From assembly GCF_963924675.1 (NCBI RefSeq), contig NC_089235.1, positions 57,003,520-57,067,519 of the forward strand: DNA of 64,000 nt, written 5' to 3'. The notes beneath the pieces are model-generated. The model worked only from the letters and a program-made list of their open reading frames with translations. It had not been told where the DNA came from and made no database searches. Of this stretch, positions 36,736 to 47,908 are shown piece after piece. Every line of letters begins with the position of its first letter. The stretch's first letter is position 1. The stretch comes from Phocoena phocoena. Lineage: Eukaryota; Chordata; Mammalia; Artiodactyla; Phocoenidae. Both the position numbers and the translations under genes were made by a program.

Positions 36736-37922
36736 TCTCTGAAGTACTTCTTATTGCAAACCCAAGAGCGAAGAAGACCTTGGGGTCCAGAGGAGCATCC
36801 GCAACTCAATCTTCTGAGAAATTTTCTGCAGTAGAACCCACCTTTAGCCACCTCATTCCTATTAATGTCTGGATCAAGCTAGAAACTTCCTGAGGCAGTT
36901 GAAATGCTCCTGCCATCTGCCACATCTTTGAACAGTCTAGGCTTTAAATTATTTTAATCCCTTCCTGCTAAGGTCCTAGTTGCCTCTCTCATCCTTAAGG
37001 GCTGAGCCGAGGATATAGTGACTATTTATTTCCAAGGAGCATGCTGCTGGGAAGATACTGACAGTGAGGTTTTCTCTAAAATGGAATGTGCTATTCTGAT
37101 GAGGTAGCGAGTGACCTCACTCCTACAGTTCATCAGCCAGATGACCATCCCCATGATATTGTGTAGAATACGGCTTTGGTGGGAGATCGGACTGGGAAGG
37201 TAGCTAAGGCGTCTTCCATTGCTCCTGGTTCCTGATGGCCCTCATATATACTCTCTCCCACACACAGATGCATGCACAGGAACATGTACAGTCACAAAAT
37301 CCAAACTGATTGTTTTTACGAATAATGTATATGCACACACGTGTCCTTGAACATAAGTGTGCACTGATTTTCTAAGCCCAGTAGTTTGAGGTTTAGGTCT
37401 TAGAATATTCTGGCAATTTTTGAAAGTTACGGTCTTAATCACTAGTACTGGCATCACTTATCAGGTGTCATGGAATTGATATAAATGCTTCACTTCACCA
37501 AACAGTTCCCCGAAACTGTTTTGTTGAACATAGTATTTATTTTGTTAGACATAGAAAATGAGGTCATTTTTCTTGTAAGGATCTTAAAAGCAATAAACTA
37601 TATATAATTTATATCTATGTTTCAGATCATCTAGAAATATCAATGGAACATAGTAGGCTTGTTCATGTCTACCAAATTAATAGACAGTAGATTGACAAAA
37701 AGAAAAATTTGTGTTTAAAAATGGAAAATAAGACAAAGCAACAATAACAACAGACAATCAAAATAAAGAATATTCTTTCATATATTAACTATAATATTAG
37801 TAAAATATAGTTATTATAGTTTAGAACATTGAAAGTTAATTATCTTTTTTTAATTATCTTTAAAACAGTCATTAATAACTAGTTTCACCAAAAAGGAGAC
37901 TTAAAGATCTAAAAGTCAATTA
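36736..37922. other. Unassigned DNA, GC-richer to 37240
   Basis: The stretch 36745-37240 is less AT-rich than its surroundings, without a long frame or recognised family. It might be a decayed LTR, a processed-gene fragment or unique conserved sequence. 37240-37922 is ordinary AT-rich DNA. Confidence 0.35.
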
Positions 37923-38365
37923 TGCCGTATTGAATAGTGTCCCCTCAAAATTCATGTCCACCAGGAACCTCAGAATATGATTTTATTTTGAAATAAGGTC
38001 TTTGCAGGTGTAATTAGCTAAGATTAGATCATATTGGATTTGGGTGGGCACAAAATCCAATGGCTGGTGTTTTTATAAGAAAACTGTGGGAAGACACAGA
38101 TATACACACAGGGGGAATGCCATGGGGGGATGGAGGTAGAGATTGCAGTAATGAGTCTGCAATTCAAGGAAAGCCAAGATTGCTAGCAATCATCAGAAGC
38201 TAAAAGTGAGACATGAAACAAATTCTCTCTAGACAATGTAGAAAGAATCAACCCTGCTGATTCCTTGATTTCAGAATTTTGGCCTCCTGAATTGTGAGAG
38301 AATAAATTTATTTTAAGCCATCCAATTTGTACTTTGTTTGAACAGCCCTAGAAAACTAATACACA
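37923..38365 (+). mobile_element. MaLR (MLT1-like) solo LTR
   Basis: Matches ERVL-MaLR LTR blocks in order: GTGTCCCCTCAAAATTCATG, 'aataaggtctttgcaggtg', 'ggctggtgtttttataagaa', 'ggaagacacagatatacaca', 'cctgctgattccttgatttc', 'ttggcctcctgaattgtgag' with an AATAAA at ~38301, and 'agccctagaaaactaataca' at the end. Termini TG (37923) and CA (38365) are flanked by AATTA and AACTA, a 4-of-5 TSD. Only the LTR remains; no internal region adjoins. Confidence 0.85.
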
Positions 38366-40449
38366 AACTAAGGAAATCAGAATTGGCATTTTGGAAAAAT
38401 TAGTCATTATATTTGACAAACTGACACAAACTCTAAATAGTAAGAAACCTACACATAGAATCTGGGTTTTCAAATCTAGACAGAACCATATAATATTGCT
38501 ATGTTTTCTGTTAGTTATAAAGCTTATCATTGAGGAAAGAGTTCTCCCTCCTGTTTGAGTTTGTCATTAATCTTTGTTGTTGTCATCATCATCGTTATCA
38601 TTGTTATTATCATTATATCCATTATCGTTATCTTCAACAACACTATAAACAAATTTCAAACTGCTTAATCACTTCACTTAGCTTATCATAGTTTTAGATG
38701 TATGATCCCTGTCATAAAGGGCATCAGGAGCAACTAAATATTGAACAAGCACATAAATAATTAAGAGTGCACTTCCTTTCTTAAACCCATTTGTAGCAAA
38801 CATCATTACAAAGAAATGTTCTTTTTAACCATGTTATTTCTACCATGGGCAGATGGCCAGTACTGAGTAAACTCCAATAATGTGATTGAATTGAACCCTC
38901 AATGATGAATCAGATTACATTGTGGATGATTCCTATGGTCCTAACCCAGCAACAGCCATTTTCAAAACCAAATATAAGTGTAATTTGCATTATCAGAGTA
39001 AGTCCAGTGGATCCAAGCTCAGAATATTTGAGACAGAAAAAGTTGAAGCAAAGATTGCATTAACAATTTCTTAACTGTCCTTTACCCAAATTCACATTAT
39101 ATACCCTTGAAACTCAAATATTTCCAATTCATCACCCAAAGGCCTCCTACAAGCTTAAACCATCCACACACACTAAATGTTTAGGGTCCTTCCAAAAGAG
39201 AGAGGAAGAGAAAGCGGTAAGAGGCGAAAGGGGGAAATAGGAAAAGATGGAAGGGGCATGAGAAGGAAACACTGGCAAGAAGAGAGCTCTCTCCCCAGTT
39301 CACTGAATACAGATGGCAGTTAATATTTCTCTTTTTCCTCCCCTGAGTTCAAAGCTTTTTTTTTTTTTCTATTCTAATGAATTAGAGAGACTGGGCATCA
39401 GTTCAAGTTTTACTGTAATTCTGCTGACTGGAAATTTGATACCAAATAAAAGATTTATTATAAGATAAGCTTATAACAGCTTATGTGGAAATACTGCATT
39501 TCATCATAATGGAATTTTACCTCTAAAAGCTTCCTCACACTAATGAATTGCAAAATAAAAGTACAAGTATTTGAAGTTCAGAGAAAATTTTGTTCAAAAA
39601 TGATGTTATGATTACACATTTGGATTAGACAGTGGGTACTTATTGTATTCATTATTATAAATAGACTGCACTACCATGATATATAATGTAATTACCATGA
39701 ATTATTTTTTTATGTGAAACATACATTCACTAATCTAATGTAAGATAATTAATGCATTGGTGGAAAAAGCAATGGGCATAGATTTAGTTTTTTCCAAGGT
39801 AAGAAATGAGAAGTTTCAGAACACATAATGGTCTTTACCATTGAAAGGGCAATTTTATTGTCTTGTTGTGTTTTACACAAAACAATACTACACAAAATTT
39901 ACATTTTATCAGAGTTCTCAAAATTCTTCTTATGAGATTTTTTTTTCTCCCTGGATGTCTGAGCAGGTCCAGATTGCTGACATATTATTGGTGGCAGACC
40001 CAAAGGGTCTCCCTTGGTACCTTTTGGAGAAGTGGGTGGCATCCTAGACTTCCTACCAGCTCTGCTAGGGCATAGACTGTTAGAAATAAAGTCCATCTAA
40101 TATGATTAATTAATAGGTATGTTTTTTTCTGGTTTTGTCGGAACAAAGATCTTTCACAGGAATTTTGAAAATTGTACTTGTCTTATTTCTTACAAAAATA
40201 TGCAGTTCACTTTTCTGAAATAGATGCAAAAGGATATTAATGTGACTTCATGAAAATAATTATAAAAAGTCATAGTTTCTTATTTCCGTGTTTATCTGAA
40301 AAGAAGGGGGTGACATTAAATACAGGGCAAAAGGAAGTTTCGGGACTAACAATTTGAGCAACTGTCTCCTACACTATTTAGTAACCTGTGTCTTAGCCTT
40401 GACCTAATACAACACCTTAATAATAATCATAAACATGCATAATTATGTA
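38366..40449. other. Unassigned DNA with a TCA/TTA triplet run
   Basis: A degenerate TCA/TTA triplet run lies at 38575-38634 and a purine-rich stretch at 39190-39290. Frames around 39841-40096 show no recognised protein. Confidence 0.4.
38575..38634. repeat. Degenerate (TCA)n-type triplet repeat
   Basis: GTCATCATCATCGTTATCAT and following units, with many substitutions. Confidence 0.75.
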
Positions 40450-40630
40450 ACCTTACAGTTCACAATGACCTTTCAAATCTATCATTTTATCAATATAGCA
40501 CTACTGTTGAAGTAGGCATTGTAACCTATTTTTTTACTTGCCAGAAAACTGACACTAGTTCTCCTGTGTAAGTAAATAAGACTCATCGTTTGGATTTAGG
40601 AATCCTCAGACCAAGTTCTGTGCCGTATAA
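40450..40630 (-). repeat. MIR SINE relic
   Basis: 'gaagtaggcattgtaaccta', 'acttgccagaaaactgacac' and 'ggaatcctcagaccaagttc' match reversed MIR (GAGGTAGGTACTATTATTATCCC, GATGAGGAAACTGAGGC, CGAACCCAGGTC). Confidence 0.5.
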
Positions 40631-41073
40631 AAAAGTGAAAAATAGTAAAGTCCACAGTAGTAACATCTGTCCTATTGCAGACTGTGGGAGGGCCACTGAA
40701 TATTGAGCATTAAAAAAAAAAAAAAATGACCTCCCATTGCAGTGGGATTTCAGAGAAAAACCCTTCTGTTGTTTTTCTCTCCCTCCCCATACTGAAAGAG
40801 ATTCTCAGCCACTGATCGTGCAATTGCTCAGAGATTTAAAAGCAATGTCATTGTTGTGCTTCATGGACAGACGTTCCTCAAAATCCTATTTCCTCTTCTT
40901 TCATTCCCTAGTGTTACTTGTACACATACACCCTCTTCCAATCAGATAAGCCCTGATTTCAGAGTCTGTTTAATTTTTCTTATATACTTGCATCAGTGCC
41001 TAGGCTGATATAAATTTTAAGAGGTCTTCTGAGAATAGTATGGGTACTTTCTCTAAGGGATCATTCCCTCTTT
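40631..41073. other. Unassigned DNA
   Basis: An A14-15 run lies at ~40712. Nothing else recognised. Confidence 0.35.
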
Positions 41074-41415
41074 GTCATAATCAGCTCAGGCTGCTATAAC
41101 AGAACATCATAGACTGGGTGAGTTAACTAACACCTAAAATCAAGGTACCAGCTGATTTGGTTCCCGATGAGGACACACTTGCTGGCCTGCAGATGGCTAC
41201 CTTTTGGTTGTGTCCTCACATTGCAGATTTATATAGAGAGACCTCTGGCCTCTCTTCTCTTTTTATAAAGGAACGAATACCCTCACGGGTGCCTCACCTT
41301 ATGACCTCATCTAAACCTGATTACCTCCTAAAGACCTCACCACTAAATACCACCACCTTGGGAATTTAGATTCAACATAAGAATTTTGGAGGGACACAAA
41401 CGTTCATTCTATAAT
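41074..41415 (-). mobile_element. MaLR (MLT1-like) solo LTR
   Basis: Reversed MaLR LTR: 'cagctcaggctgctataaca', 'gaacatcatagactgggtg', 'gttgtgtcctcacattgcag', 'ccttatgacctcatctaaac', 'gattacctcctaaagacctc', 'tcaacataagaattttggag' and 'ggacacaaacgttcattcta' are in consensus order. About 40-50 bp appear deleted after 'gggtgagtt' (the usual stretch before 'agatcaaggt'). Same family type as 37923-38365 but opposite orientation. Confidence 0.82.
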
Positions 41416-41624
41416 ACTCTTTAACCTAAGTCTTCACATTTTGAGAAATAAAACATATAACTTTTTTTCCCTGCATGTTTCGGTACCAGATCCTTGGACA
41501 ATGATCAGGTATTTCTAAAGGGAGATCTCTGGTGGGCATAGTGGTAGAAAAGGTTACTGACAATGAAGAAAGGTAATTTCTATTTGCCAAGCATGTCCAG
41601 GAGGCAGAAATAAGATAGGCATAT

Positions 41625-41780
41625 CCCATTCTTTATACGGTTTAATCCTTACAGCAATTCTATAAAGTATATTATCTTACCTCAGGTTTTTATATGAAGA
41701 TATCACTGTTAATGAAGTTTGAGTAACTCTTCCAAATTACTCATCTTTTAAGTAGCACAGACCAGACTAGAAATATACAT
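41625..41780 (-). repeat. MIR SINE relic
   Basis: 'ttaatccttacagcaattct', 'cctcaggtttttatatgaag' and 'gtagcacagaccagactaga' fit reversed MIR blocks (TAATCCTCACAACAACCCT, GATGAGGAAACTGAG, GGCAGAGCCGGGATTCGA). Confidence 0.5.
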
Positions 41781-41879
41781 CTATATATATTTAAGTATCT
41801 GCTTTTATCATTTGTTGCATAGTATATAAAGTGGGACTCAACTTAGGGTTTTGGCTTCTATGAGGATAGTTTATAGTTT

Positions 41880-42110
41880 TCAGGTCACAGCAATCTCTCT
41901 AATGCAGCCATGTCTTAGTAGCAGTAGGAATTTTTACAGGGTACAATGGACAGAGTGGAATTGATGAGTTATCAGAGTAGACTTTTTGGAGAAGGCTGAC
42001 TCTGAAATGGAATTTAAGCAAAAAATGGAGGGACTCCATTCCACATTCTAAGTGGAAGTAATGTCGTGAGCAGAGGCATAGAACTTTCTAGCATATTTTC
42101 TAATAAAACA
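41880..42110 (-). repeat. L2 LINE fragment
   Basis: 'gtagactttttggagaaggc', 'tctgaaatggaatttaagca', 'ccattccacattctaagtgg' and 'gtcgtgagcagaggcataga' follow reversed L2 order (GGCTTCCTGGAGGAGG, GAGCTGAGCCTTGAAG, CATTCCAGGCAGAGG, GCAAAGGCACGGAG). Confidence 0.5.
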
Positions 42111-43138
42111 AGCACATTTTTCATAATGATGGGGGTAGTGCTGACAAAAGAAAAATTTCAGAAAGTTACCAAGTTCCAGTGATTATACTTCTATAGCAAA
42201 AGGGGGAATATATATCTGGGAGAAAAACAAAAAACAGAAAAAGAGATGAAACAAATCCTGGAAATGCAGTCATGACATCCGTGTCGGGATAGTATCTTAG
42301 TAGTGTTATCACAGGAAGAAGCAATAATCACAGAAGTGGTGTTTCATATTTTTTAAAAATAAAATAAGATGAATAAAATATTAAGATTTAAACTAATTAA
42401 GCACAAAGTGTTAATAGGTTTTGTTAGGATTTTTTCTCAGATTTTTATAAATTTAAATACATGCAGAAATAGATTTTGCTTTTGTAATTTTAATACGTTT
42501 AGGAAATGAAGGTTTAAAATGCATAAAGAAATAGAAACTAATTTTCTTAACAGTTCATCATCTAGAATGGCCAAATATTCATTTGGTCATTTTACTTGCA
42601 ACTTCTTTTTCTTACTAAAAGAATAAATATGACGGGTAACTCTTTGTTCCTTTTTTCTACTCTTCTATACTATTTTTCCATGGCCCTTAAGGGCAGTTCT
42701 CAAACTGACACTTATATGGGTTTTTTCAGTCTTTGTTTCTAAATTTTATAGTTTTACTACTTATATGTATTAATAAAAACATTTGATACAATATTGCTTG
42801 AAATGTAGATAGGTGATAAACACAGGAAATTTCCTTTCTTCCCTCCTTTCCATCTCTTTTCTTTTCTACCCAAAACCCTAAAACTAAAGTCTCTCCTTTG
42901 ATTCACTTTGGAGTAAAAAGAGAAATGAAAGACACAGAGATTTTCTGACAGCAAAGAGACCTATCTAATAAAGGAGTAAGAGCAAAATATCTAAGAAAAA
43001 AAAATGGATGGAAACATCTTAAATTTACAATGGCCTGGTAAGAAATATTCAGATGACTATCCATCCATATGTAAGATAGTAAAGGCCAGATTATGAGACA
43101 CTCAAGATGAGTCAGGATGAATAGATCAAGGCCAAAAT
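42111..43138. other. Unassigned AT-rich DNA
   Basis: Nothing recognised. Confidence 0.35.
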
Positions 43139-43153
43139 GAGGTAACTCTTTTT

Positions 43154-43268
43154 TTTTTTTTTTTAACATCTTTATTAGGGTATAATTGATTTACAATGGT
43201 GTGTTAGTTTTTGCTTTATAACAAAGTGACTCAGTTATACATATACATATGTTCCCATATCTCTTCCC
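43154..43268 (-). mobile_element. Severely 5'-truncated L1 3' end
   Basis: A 115-bp insertion: poly(T) at left, then 'aacatctttattagggtata', 'attgatttacaatggtgtgt' and 'gactcagttatacatataca', the reversed 3' UTR of a relatively young cetartiodactyl L1. It is flanked by a perfect 15-bp TSD, GAGGTAACTCTTTTT, at 43139-43153 and 43269-43283. Clean TSD and low divergence suggest a comparatively recent insertion. Confidence 0.93.
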
Positions 43269-43283
43269 GAGGTAACTCTTTTT

Positions 43284-43754
43284 GAAGTCTAATCAGGTAG
43301 TTAATTTATTCAAATGTATTATAAGGGACCTTATAAACACCAAATTCTTTTGAATTTAGAAAAGCCCATTTTTCAGTGAAGTGCCTGGGTCTTCCTGGCA
43401 TATGCTGCAGTTAATAAAAGGCTACAAAATTGAGAAATACTTTTATAACGTGGCTACGACCTACTCAAATCAGCATTCCCTTGTTGAAAACATGCATTTG
43501 ATTTCTTCGTTGTTTTGTAAAAAGAGTTCTATATTGTTGTTTAAATCCCATAATAAATACTGTTTAAGAAAATGAAGAGGGTACATAAAATACCTGGAAC
43601 TCTAGATATCTGAGCCATAACAACTTAGAGACACAATTCAATAAGCCTTGTGTGGATACGCGTTTCTTCTGACTTACTGAAACAGCATTTGCAACTAATT
43701 AAGAAATTATTAACACTCATTAGTGTAGCCTATGATATGTCTTTTAGGGCTAAT
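43284..43754. other. Unassigned AT-rich DNA
   Basis: Nothing recognised. Confidence 0.35.
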
Positions 43755-43860
43755 TCCTATGGAATTAATTTACTTCACAAATACTTATTGAGTGCTCTCT
43801 AGGTACTAGGCACCATTTAAGGTGTTGATCACACCACAGAAAATAATAATAACACAACAA
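43755..43860 (-). repeat. L2 LINE fragment
   Basis: 'cacaaatacttattgagtgc', 'tctctaggtactaggcacca' and 'ggtgttgatcacaccacaga' match reversed L2 3' end (AACAAATATTTATTGAGCACC, TGCCAGGCACTGTTCTAGG, TGGGGATACAG). Confidence 0.55.
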
Positions 43861-44489
43861 TGGTAATAAATATATTTCAATCCTTGTGGAAGTCTATTGT
43901 TGCATAATAGGTTTGCAAATTCAAATACTTTCATAAAGGTTAGTGCACTTGTACAGATTTCACCTAACTAAAATGTAATGTTGAATGATTGAAAGAGCAG
44001 TTCCTCTACCGTATGTCCAGTACTAAGATATATGAATATAGGAACAAATAAGTCATTGTTATTTGGGCATTATTAAAGTAAAATAAATTTATTGCAATAT
44101 TTCCTAATATGTTTTCTTAAATACTATTTTTTTAATGCTCCTACAAAATTTTTTCTCAAGAAAATACTGCCACAATATCACTCTCTAGAAAGGTTACATT
44201 GCACGATAGTAGACTAAATCCTTAAAGGAAACATGCAGGAAAAATGTACATTTTTTTATTTATACCAGTATTTCCCAAATATCTTACCCTGGGATCTTTT
44301 GCGTACGTATCAGCAATCTCAGGATATCACTAATCCACAAAAATTTTGAAGACTGTTTCTCCAAACTAAACCAAACTTTGGGATCTTTATAGCTTTAGTA
44401 ACAAATGTCATTTGCATGGACCCTACTAATATCCACAATATGCATTCTTGCCTTAAAAAAAAAAATTCCTTGAGTTTTACCTAGAAGCT
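43861..44489. other. Unassigned AT-rich DNA
   Basis: Nothing recognised. Confidence 0.35.
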
Positions 44490-44880
44490 TGAATGCTCAG
44501 CCAGGATACACGTTTCTCAGCATTCCTTGCAGCATTTTATTGCCATATGCAGTAACTAAATTTGGGCCATGTGACTGAGGTTGGGCCAATAGGATTCATT
44601 TTTAAAAGTAACGGGTACAGTTTCATGACATATGTTTAAAGACAACCTGCTTATCCTAGACTTTCTGCTTTTATTCCTGCTGGTTGTGAAGTGGTAGCGA
44701 GAATAGCCTCTAGCTGCGGAGAGGATGCTAGAATTGTCTAACTAGACCGGGTCCATCGATGAACTTGTGGAAGAACTTGCTCTTGATGCACTGTGATGAA
44801 AGAAAGAAATATATTAACATCAATGTTATGTGAGCCATTATATTTTTATGTATCAGTGTTTTAGCAATTTTGTATTTAAC
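44490..44880 (+). repeat. Ancient interspersed repeat, probably LTR-type
   Basis: 'ccaggatacacgtttctcag', 'cattccttgcagcatttta', 'gggccatgtgactgaggttg', 'ggccaataggattc', 'tttattcctgctggttgtga' and 'tgtgagccattatatttt' recall an old mammalian repeat that I know by sequence style but cannot name securely (possibly MaLR). Decayed throughout. Confidence 0.4.
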
Positions 44881-44994
44881 CTAAATATTATAGTAATAAT
44901 CTTTGATTCTTTATTTTCAACATTTTTTTTCACTTTGACGTTAAGCCCAGTCTTTCATTCCCATGTGGGTTAGCTTGTTTAAAAAATTGGCTAC

Positions 44995-45185
44995 TGGGCT
45001 TCCCTGGTGGTGCAGTGGTTGAGAGTCCGCCTGCCAATGCAGGGGACGTGGGTTCGTGCCCCGGTCCGGGAAGATCCCACATGCCGCGGAGCTGCTGGGC
45101 CCGTGAGCCATGGCCGCTGAGCCTGCGCGTCCGGAGCCTGTGCTCCACAACGGGAGAGGCCACAAGAGTGAGAGGCCCGCGTACC

Positions 45186-45213
<28 letters not shown>
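44995..45213 (+). mobile_element. CHR SINE, short form
   Basis: TGGGCTTCCCTGGTGGTGCA start, A-box TGGTGCAGTGG, B-box GGTTCGTGCC, end GCGTACCGC and a pure A run that, with the adjoining right TSD, totals 32 A (45188-45219). Perfect 14-bp TSD AAAAAATTGGCTAC at 44981-44994 and 45214-45227. The long unbroken tail and perfect TSD mark it as one of the youngest insertions here. Confidence 0.95.
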
Positions 45214-45222
<9 letters not shown>

Positions 45223-45227
45223 GCTAC

Positions 45228-45730
45228 AATTTCCCCTCCCTATATATCCACCCTTATGCAATGTGATTTTGTAGTTATTCCCCTTAATGTTTGAATGCAG
45301 CTGTCTTTTCTACTGATCTTGATACTACCTTTTAAAATTAATGTGTATGAGGACCAGCAAAACATTATCCTCCATGCAATCATAAAATTTTACCAAAACT
45401 AGGTAAAATTAGGATTTAGGTAATATTAGTCCTTTGTGTCATGTGACTTGTTGTGTTCCATAATCCTAAAATGAACATTGGTCTAGTCTTCCTTTCAGAT
45501 ACAGATTTTCATCAGCTTCAAATATTTCAAATTCCAGTAAAACAATTTGTGACCAATAGACTGACAATCAGTAGTGTACTGGATCCCCCTCCACCTCCTA
45601 ATTTGTTACTAATGCTAAACATGGTCCCTAATCCTTTGGGTAGAATTCTAAAAGAGGGGCAGTAAACTTTATTAACAGCAACACTTCTTTAAAATGTTCA
45701 GACATAATGCTCTTTGTAATCACTTTTCAT
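45228..45730. other. Unassigned DNA
   Basis: Nothing recognised between two CHR copies. Confidence 0.35.
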
Positions 45731-45740
45731 CACCAACTAC

Positions 45741-45964
45741 TCTTTTTTGTTGTTTTTTTTGTTTGTTCTTTTTGCGGTACGCGGGCCTCTCACTGTTGTG
45801 GCCTCTCCCGTTGCGGAGCACAGGCTCCGGACTCGCAGGCTCAGCGGCCATGGCTCACAGGCCCAGCTGCTCTGCGGCATGTAGGATCTTCTCGGACCGG
45901 GGCACGAACCCGTGTCCCCTGAATCGGCAGGCGGACTCTCAACCACTGCACCACCAGGGAAGCC
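45741..45964 (-). mobile_element. CHR SINE, short form
   Basis: Minus-strand copy: T-rich tail at left, then GCGGTACGCGGGCCTCTCAC, 'ggggcacgaacccgtgtccc' (reverse B-box) and 'ccaccagggaagccc'. 10-bp TSD CACCAACTAC at 45731-45740 and 45965-45974. The tail is interrupted by G, so it is older than the copy at 44995. The two lie ~0.5 kb apart in opposite orientation and can pair as an inverted repeat. Confidence 0.94.
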
Positions 45965-45974
45965 CACCAACTAC

Positions 45975-46104
45975 ACTTTGTGTATTTCTATTCCTTCTAG
46001 CATAAATGTTGTGTCATTTCAGAGAAAATAACAAATCCTCCTCATACAAAGTTCAGCTAGAGCTTTTCTATTACACTGAGATTAAGTCCCATTCAGTAGG
46101 CAGT
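45975..46104. other. Unassigned DNA
   Basis: Nothing recognised. Confidence 0.3.
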
Positions 46105-46220
46105 AATCTGTTCTGTAAAATGGTATATTACTGTTTTGAGGATTGAATGAGGTAATCACATGAAGTACTTACTGAATGTTAGACTGAATACTTCTTATAA
46201 ATATTAGCTAATAGCTATCC
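46105..46220 (+). repeat. MIR SINE fragment
   Basis: 'ctgttctgtaaaatggtata', 'ttttgaggattgaatgaggt' and 'ataaatattagctaatagct' match MIR 3' blocks (CATCTGTAAAATGGGGATA, TGTTGTGAGGATTAAATGAG, AATAAATGTTAGCTATTA). A (CAT)n-type run follows at 46221-46260. Confidence 0.6.
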
Positions 46221-46260
46221 GCATCATCATTGTCGTCATCATCATCATCCTCACTGTCAC
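46221..46260. repeat. Imperfect (CAT)n triplet repeat
   Basis: GCATCATCATTGTCGTCATC and further units, directly after the MIR tail, a common place for such growth. Confidence 0.8.
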
Positions 46261-46544
46261 TTATAACTGACTTTTGAGATCATGGTCTTCCGTTTTAGCC
46301 CAGTCCAAGGTCTCTGTTGCATATTTTTTGTCCTTCCACATCTTTTCTCTTCCTGTAAAATCCAACAACATTTTTCAAGCACAGGAAAAATCTTATCTTT
46401 TTCATGACCTCTGTGCCAATGAGTCTTTTCTTCCTTGTTACTTTCATAGAGCTAGTTTCGTATGTATTACCTCTACCTCTATTCTTTGCTCTGTTATGTA
46501 TCTATTTACTTTTAGTCGCATCTCTTTAATTAAGCAGTTCGTTT

Positions 46545-46811
46545 TCTGTTTATTAAGATAATTACACACAAAAGAGTAAATGAAGTATATTCATCTTAAG
46601 TGTACAACTAAATGAATTTTTCCTCGTTTACTCCGATAAAACAAGCACTCATATTAAGATATGTCACTTCCAGCAGCCCAATGGATTCGCCTGCACACCT
46701 TCCCAGTTATATCACTCACTTCCCCTCCCACAGGGACATCAACTTTTATGACTTATATAAACATAGATTAGTTTTGCCTGTTCTTGAACTAATGCATGGG
46801 ATTTATCATTC
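46545..46811 (-). mobile_element. L1 LINE 3' UTR fragment
   Basis: 'gtttattaagataattacac', 'catcttaagtgtacaactaa' and 'tagattagttttgcctgttc' match a reversed L1M 3' UTR. It appears separate from the L1 that begins at 46812. Confidence 0.6.
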
Positions 46812-47908
46812 TAGTATTTTTAAAATTTTATTTAGAAGTAATTATAGATTCATAGGACATTGTAAAGAAATGTGCAGGGAGGTCCTGTGCACCATTTACC
46901 TAGCCTCACCCAATATTAACATCATACATAACTATAATATGGTATCATAACCAGGAACTTGATATTGGTATAATAAACAGATTTCACCAATTAGTAATGC
47001 ATGTACTGAATTTTGTGTGTGCAAGTGTGTGTGTTTCTATGCAATAAAATTACATTGTGCAGATTTAAGTAACTAAACCACAAGACACAGAAGTGTACCA
47101 TTACCACGAGGCTCCCTGGTGCCATTCCTTAATAGCCACACACATGCATCATCACCACACCTCTCCAGCCTAAATTCCTAAAACCCTGGCAAACATCAAT
47201 CTGTTCATCGTCTCTATAAACTTGTTATTTCTAGTAGAATTATACAGTGTGTATCCTTTTGAGACTGGCTTTTTTTCATGCAGTGTTACCCCCTCGATGT
47301 TCATCCAAGTTGTGCATATATCATTACTTTGTTCTTTTTTATTGTTGAGTAGTATTCTATGGTACACCTATACCATGGTTTGTGTAACCATTCACCCATT
47401 GAACACTTGGATAGTTTCCAGTTTGGGGCTGTTACAAATAAAGCTTCTATGAGCATCAGTGTACAAATATGTGCAAACATAAGTTTTCATTTCTCTGGGA
47501 TAAATGACTGAGAGCTCAATTCCTAGCTCATATAGTAAGTTTAGTGTTACATTTTTTTAATAAACCACCAAACTCTTTTTAACTGTGACTATAATATTTT
47601 ACATTCTCATCAGCAGTGTATGAGTATTTGGGTTTCTCTGCATCCTTGCCATCATTAGAATTGTCACCATTTTAAAATATTTTAGCCATTCTGACTTGTG
47701 TGGTTTTAATTTGCATTGGATCAAAGTTTTAATTAGCATTTTCATAATGACTAATGGTGTGGAACATCTTTGCAAGTGCTTATTTGTCATCTGTGTGTTC
47801 TCTTCAATGCACTGTATGTTCATATGTTTGTTTTCTCATCTTTTATTTGGACAGTTGTTTTTATTGAATTTTGGGTTTGGGGAGTTATTTAAATATTCTA
47901 GAATACAA
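46812..47908 (-). mobile_element. L1 LINE with inverted 5' part: 3' segment
   Basis: Reversed L1 3' UTR and ORF2 C-terminal coding: 'tagattcataggacattgta', 'gcagggaggtcctgtgcacc', 'aaccctggcaaacatcaatc', 'ttgttgagtagtattctatg', 'gttttcatttctctgggata', up to 'ttatttaaatattctagaat'. The minus frame 47599-47823 (MTNKHLQRCSTPLVIMKMLI) is a decayed ORF2p C-terminal scrap. The L1 continues, flipped, at 47909. Confidence 0.78.

Noticed and set aside
38575..38634. Regular short repeats as a CRISPR-like array
   Set aside because: It is a degenerate triplet microsatellite without spacers, in vertebrate DNA.
39899..40096. 65-codon minus frame with a basic, proline-rich composition, considered as a processed pseudogene
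   Set aside because: No protein family recognised and no poly(A) tail or target duplication flanking it.
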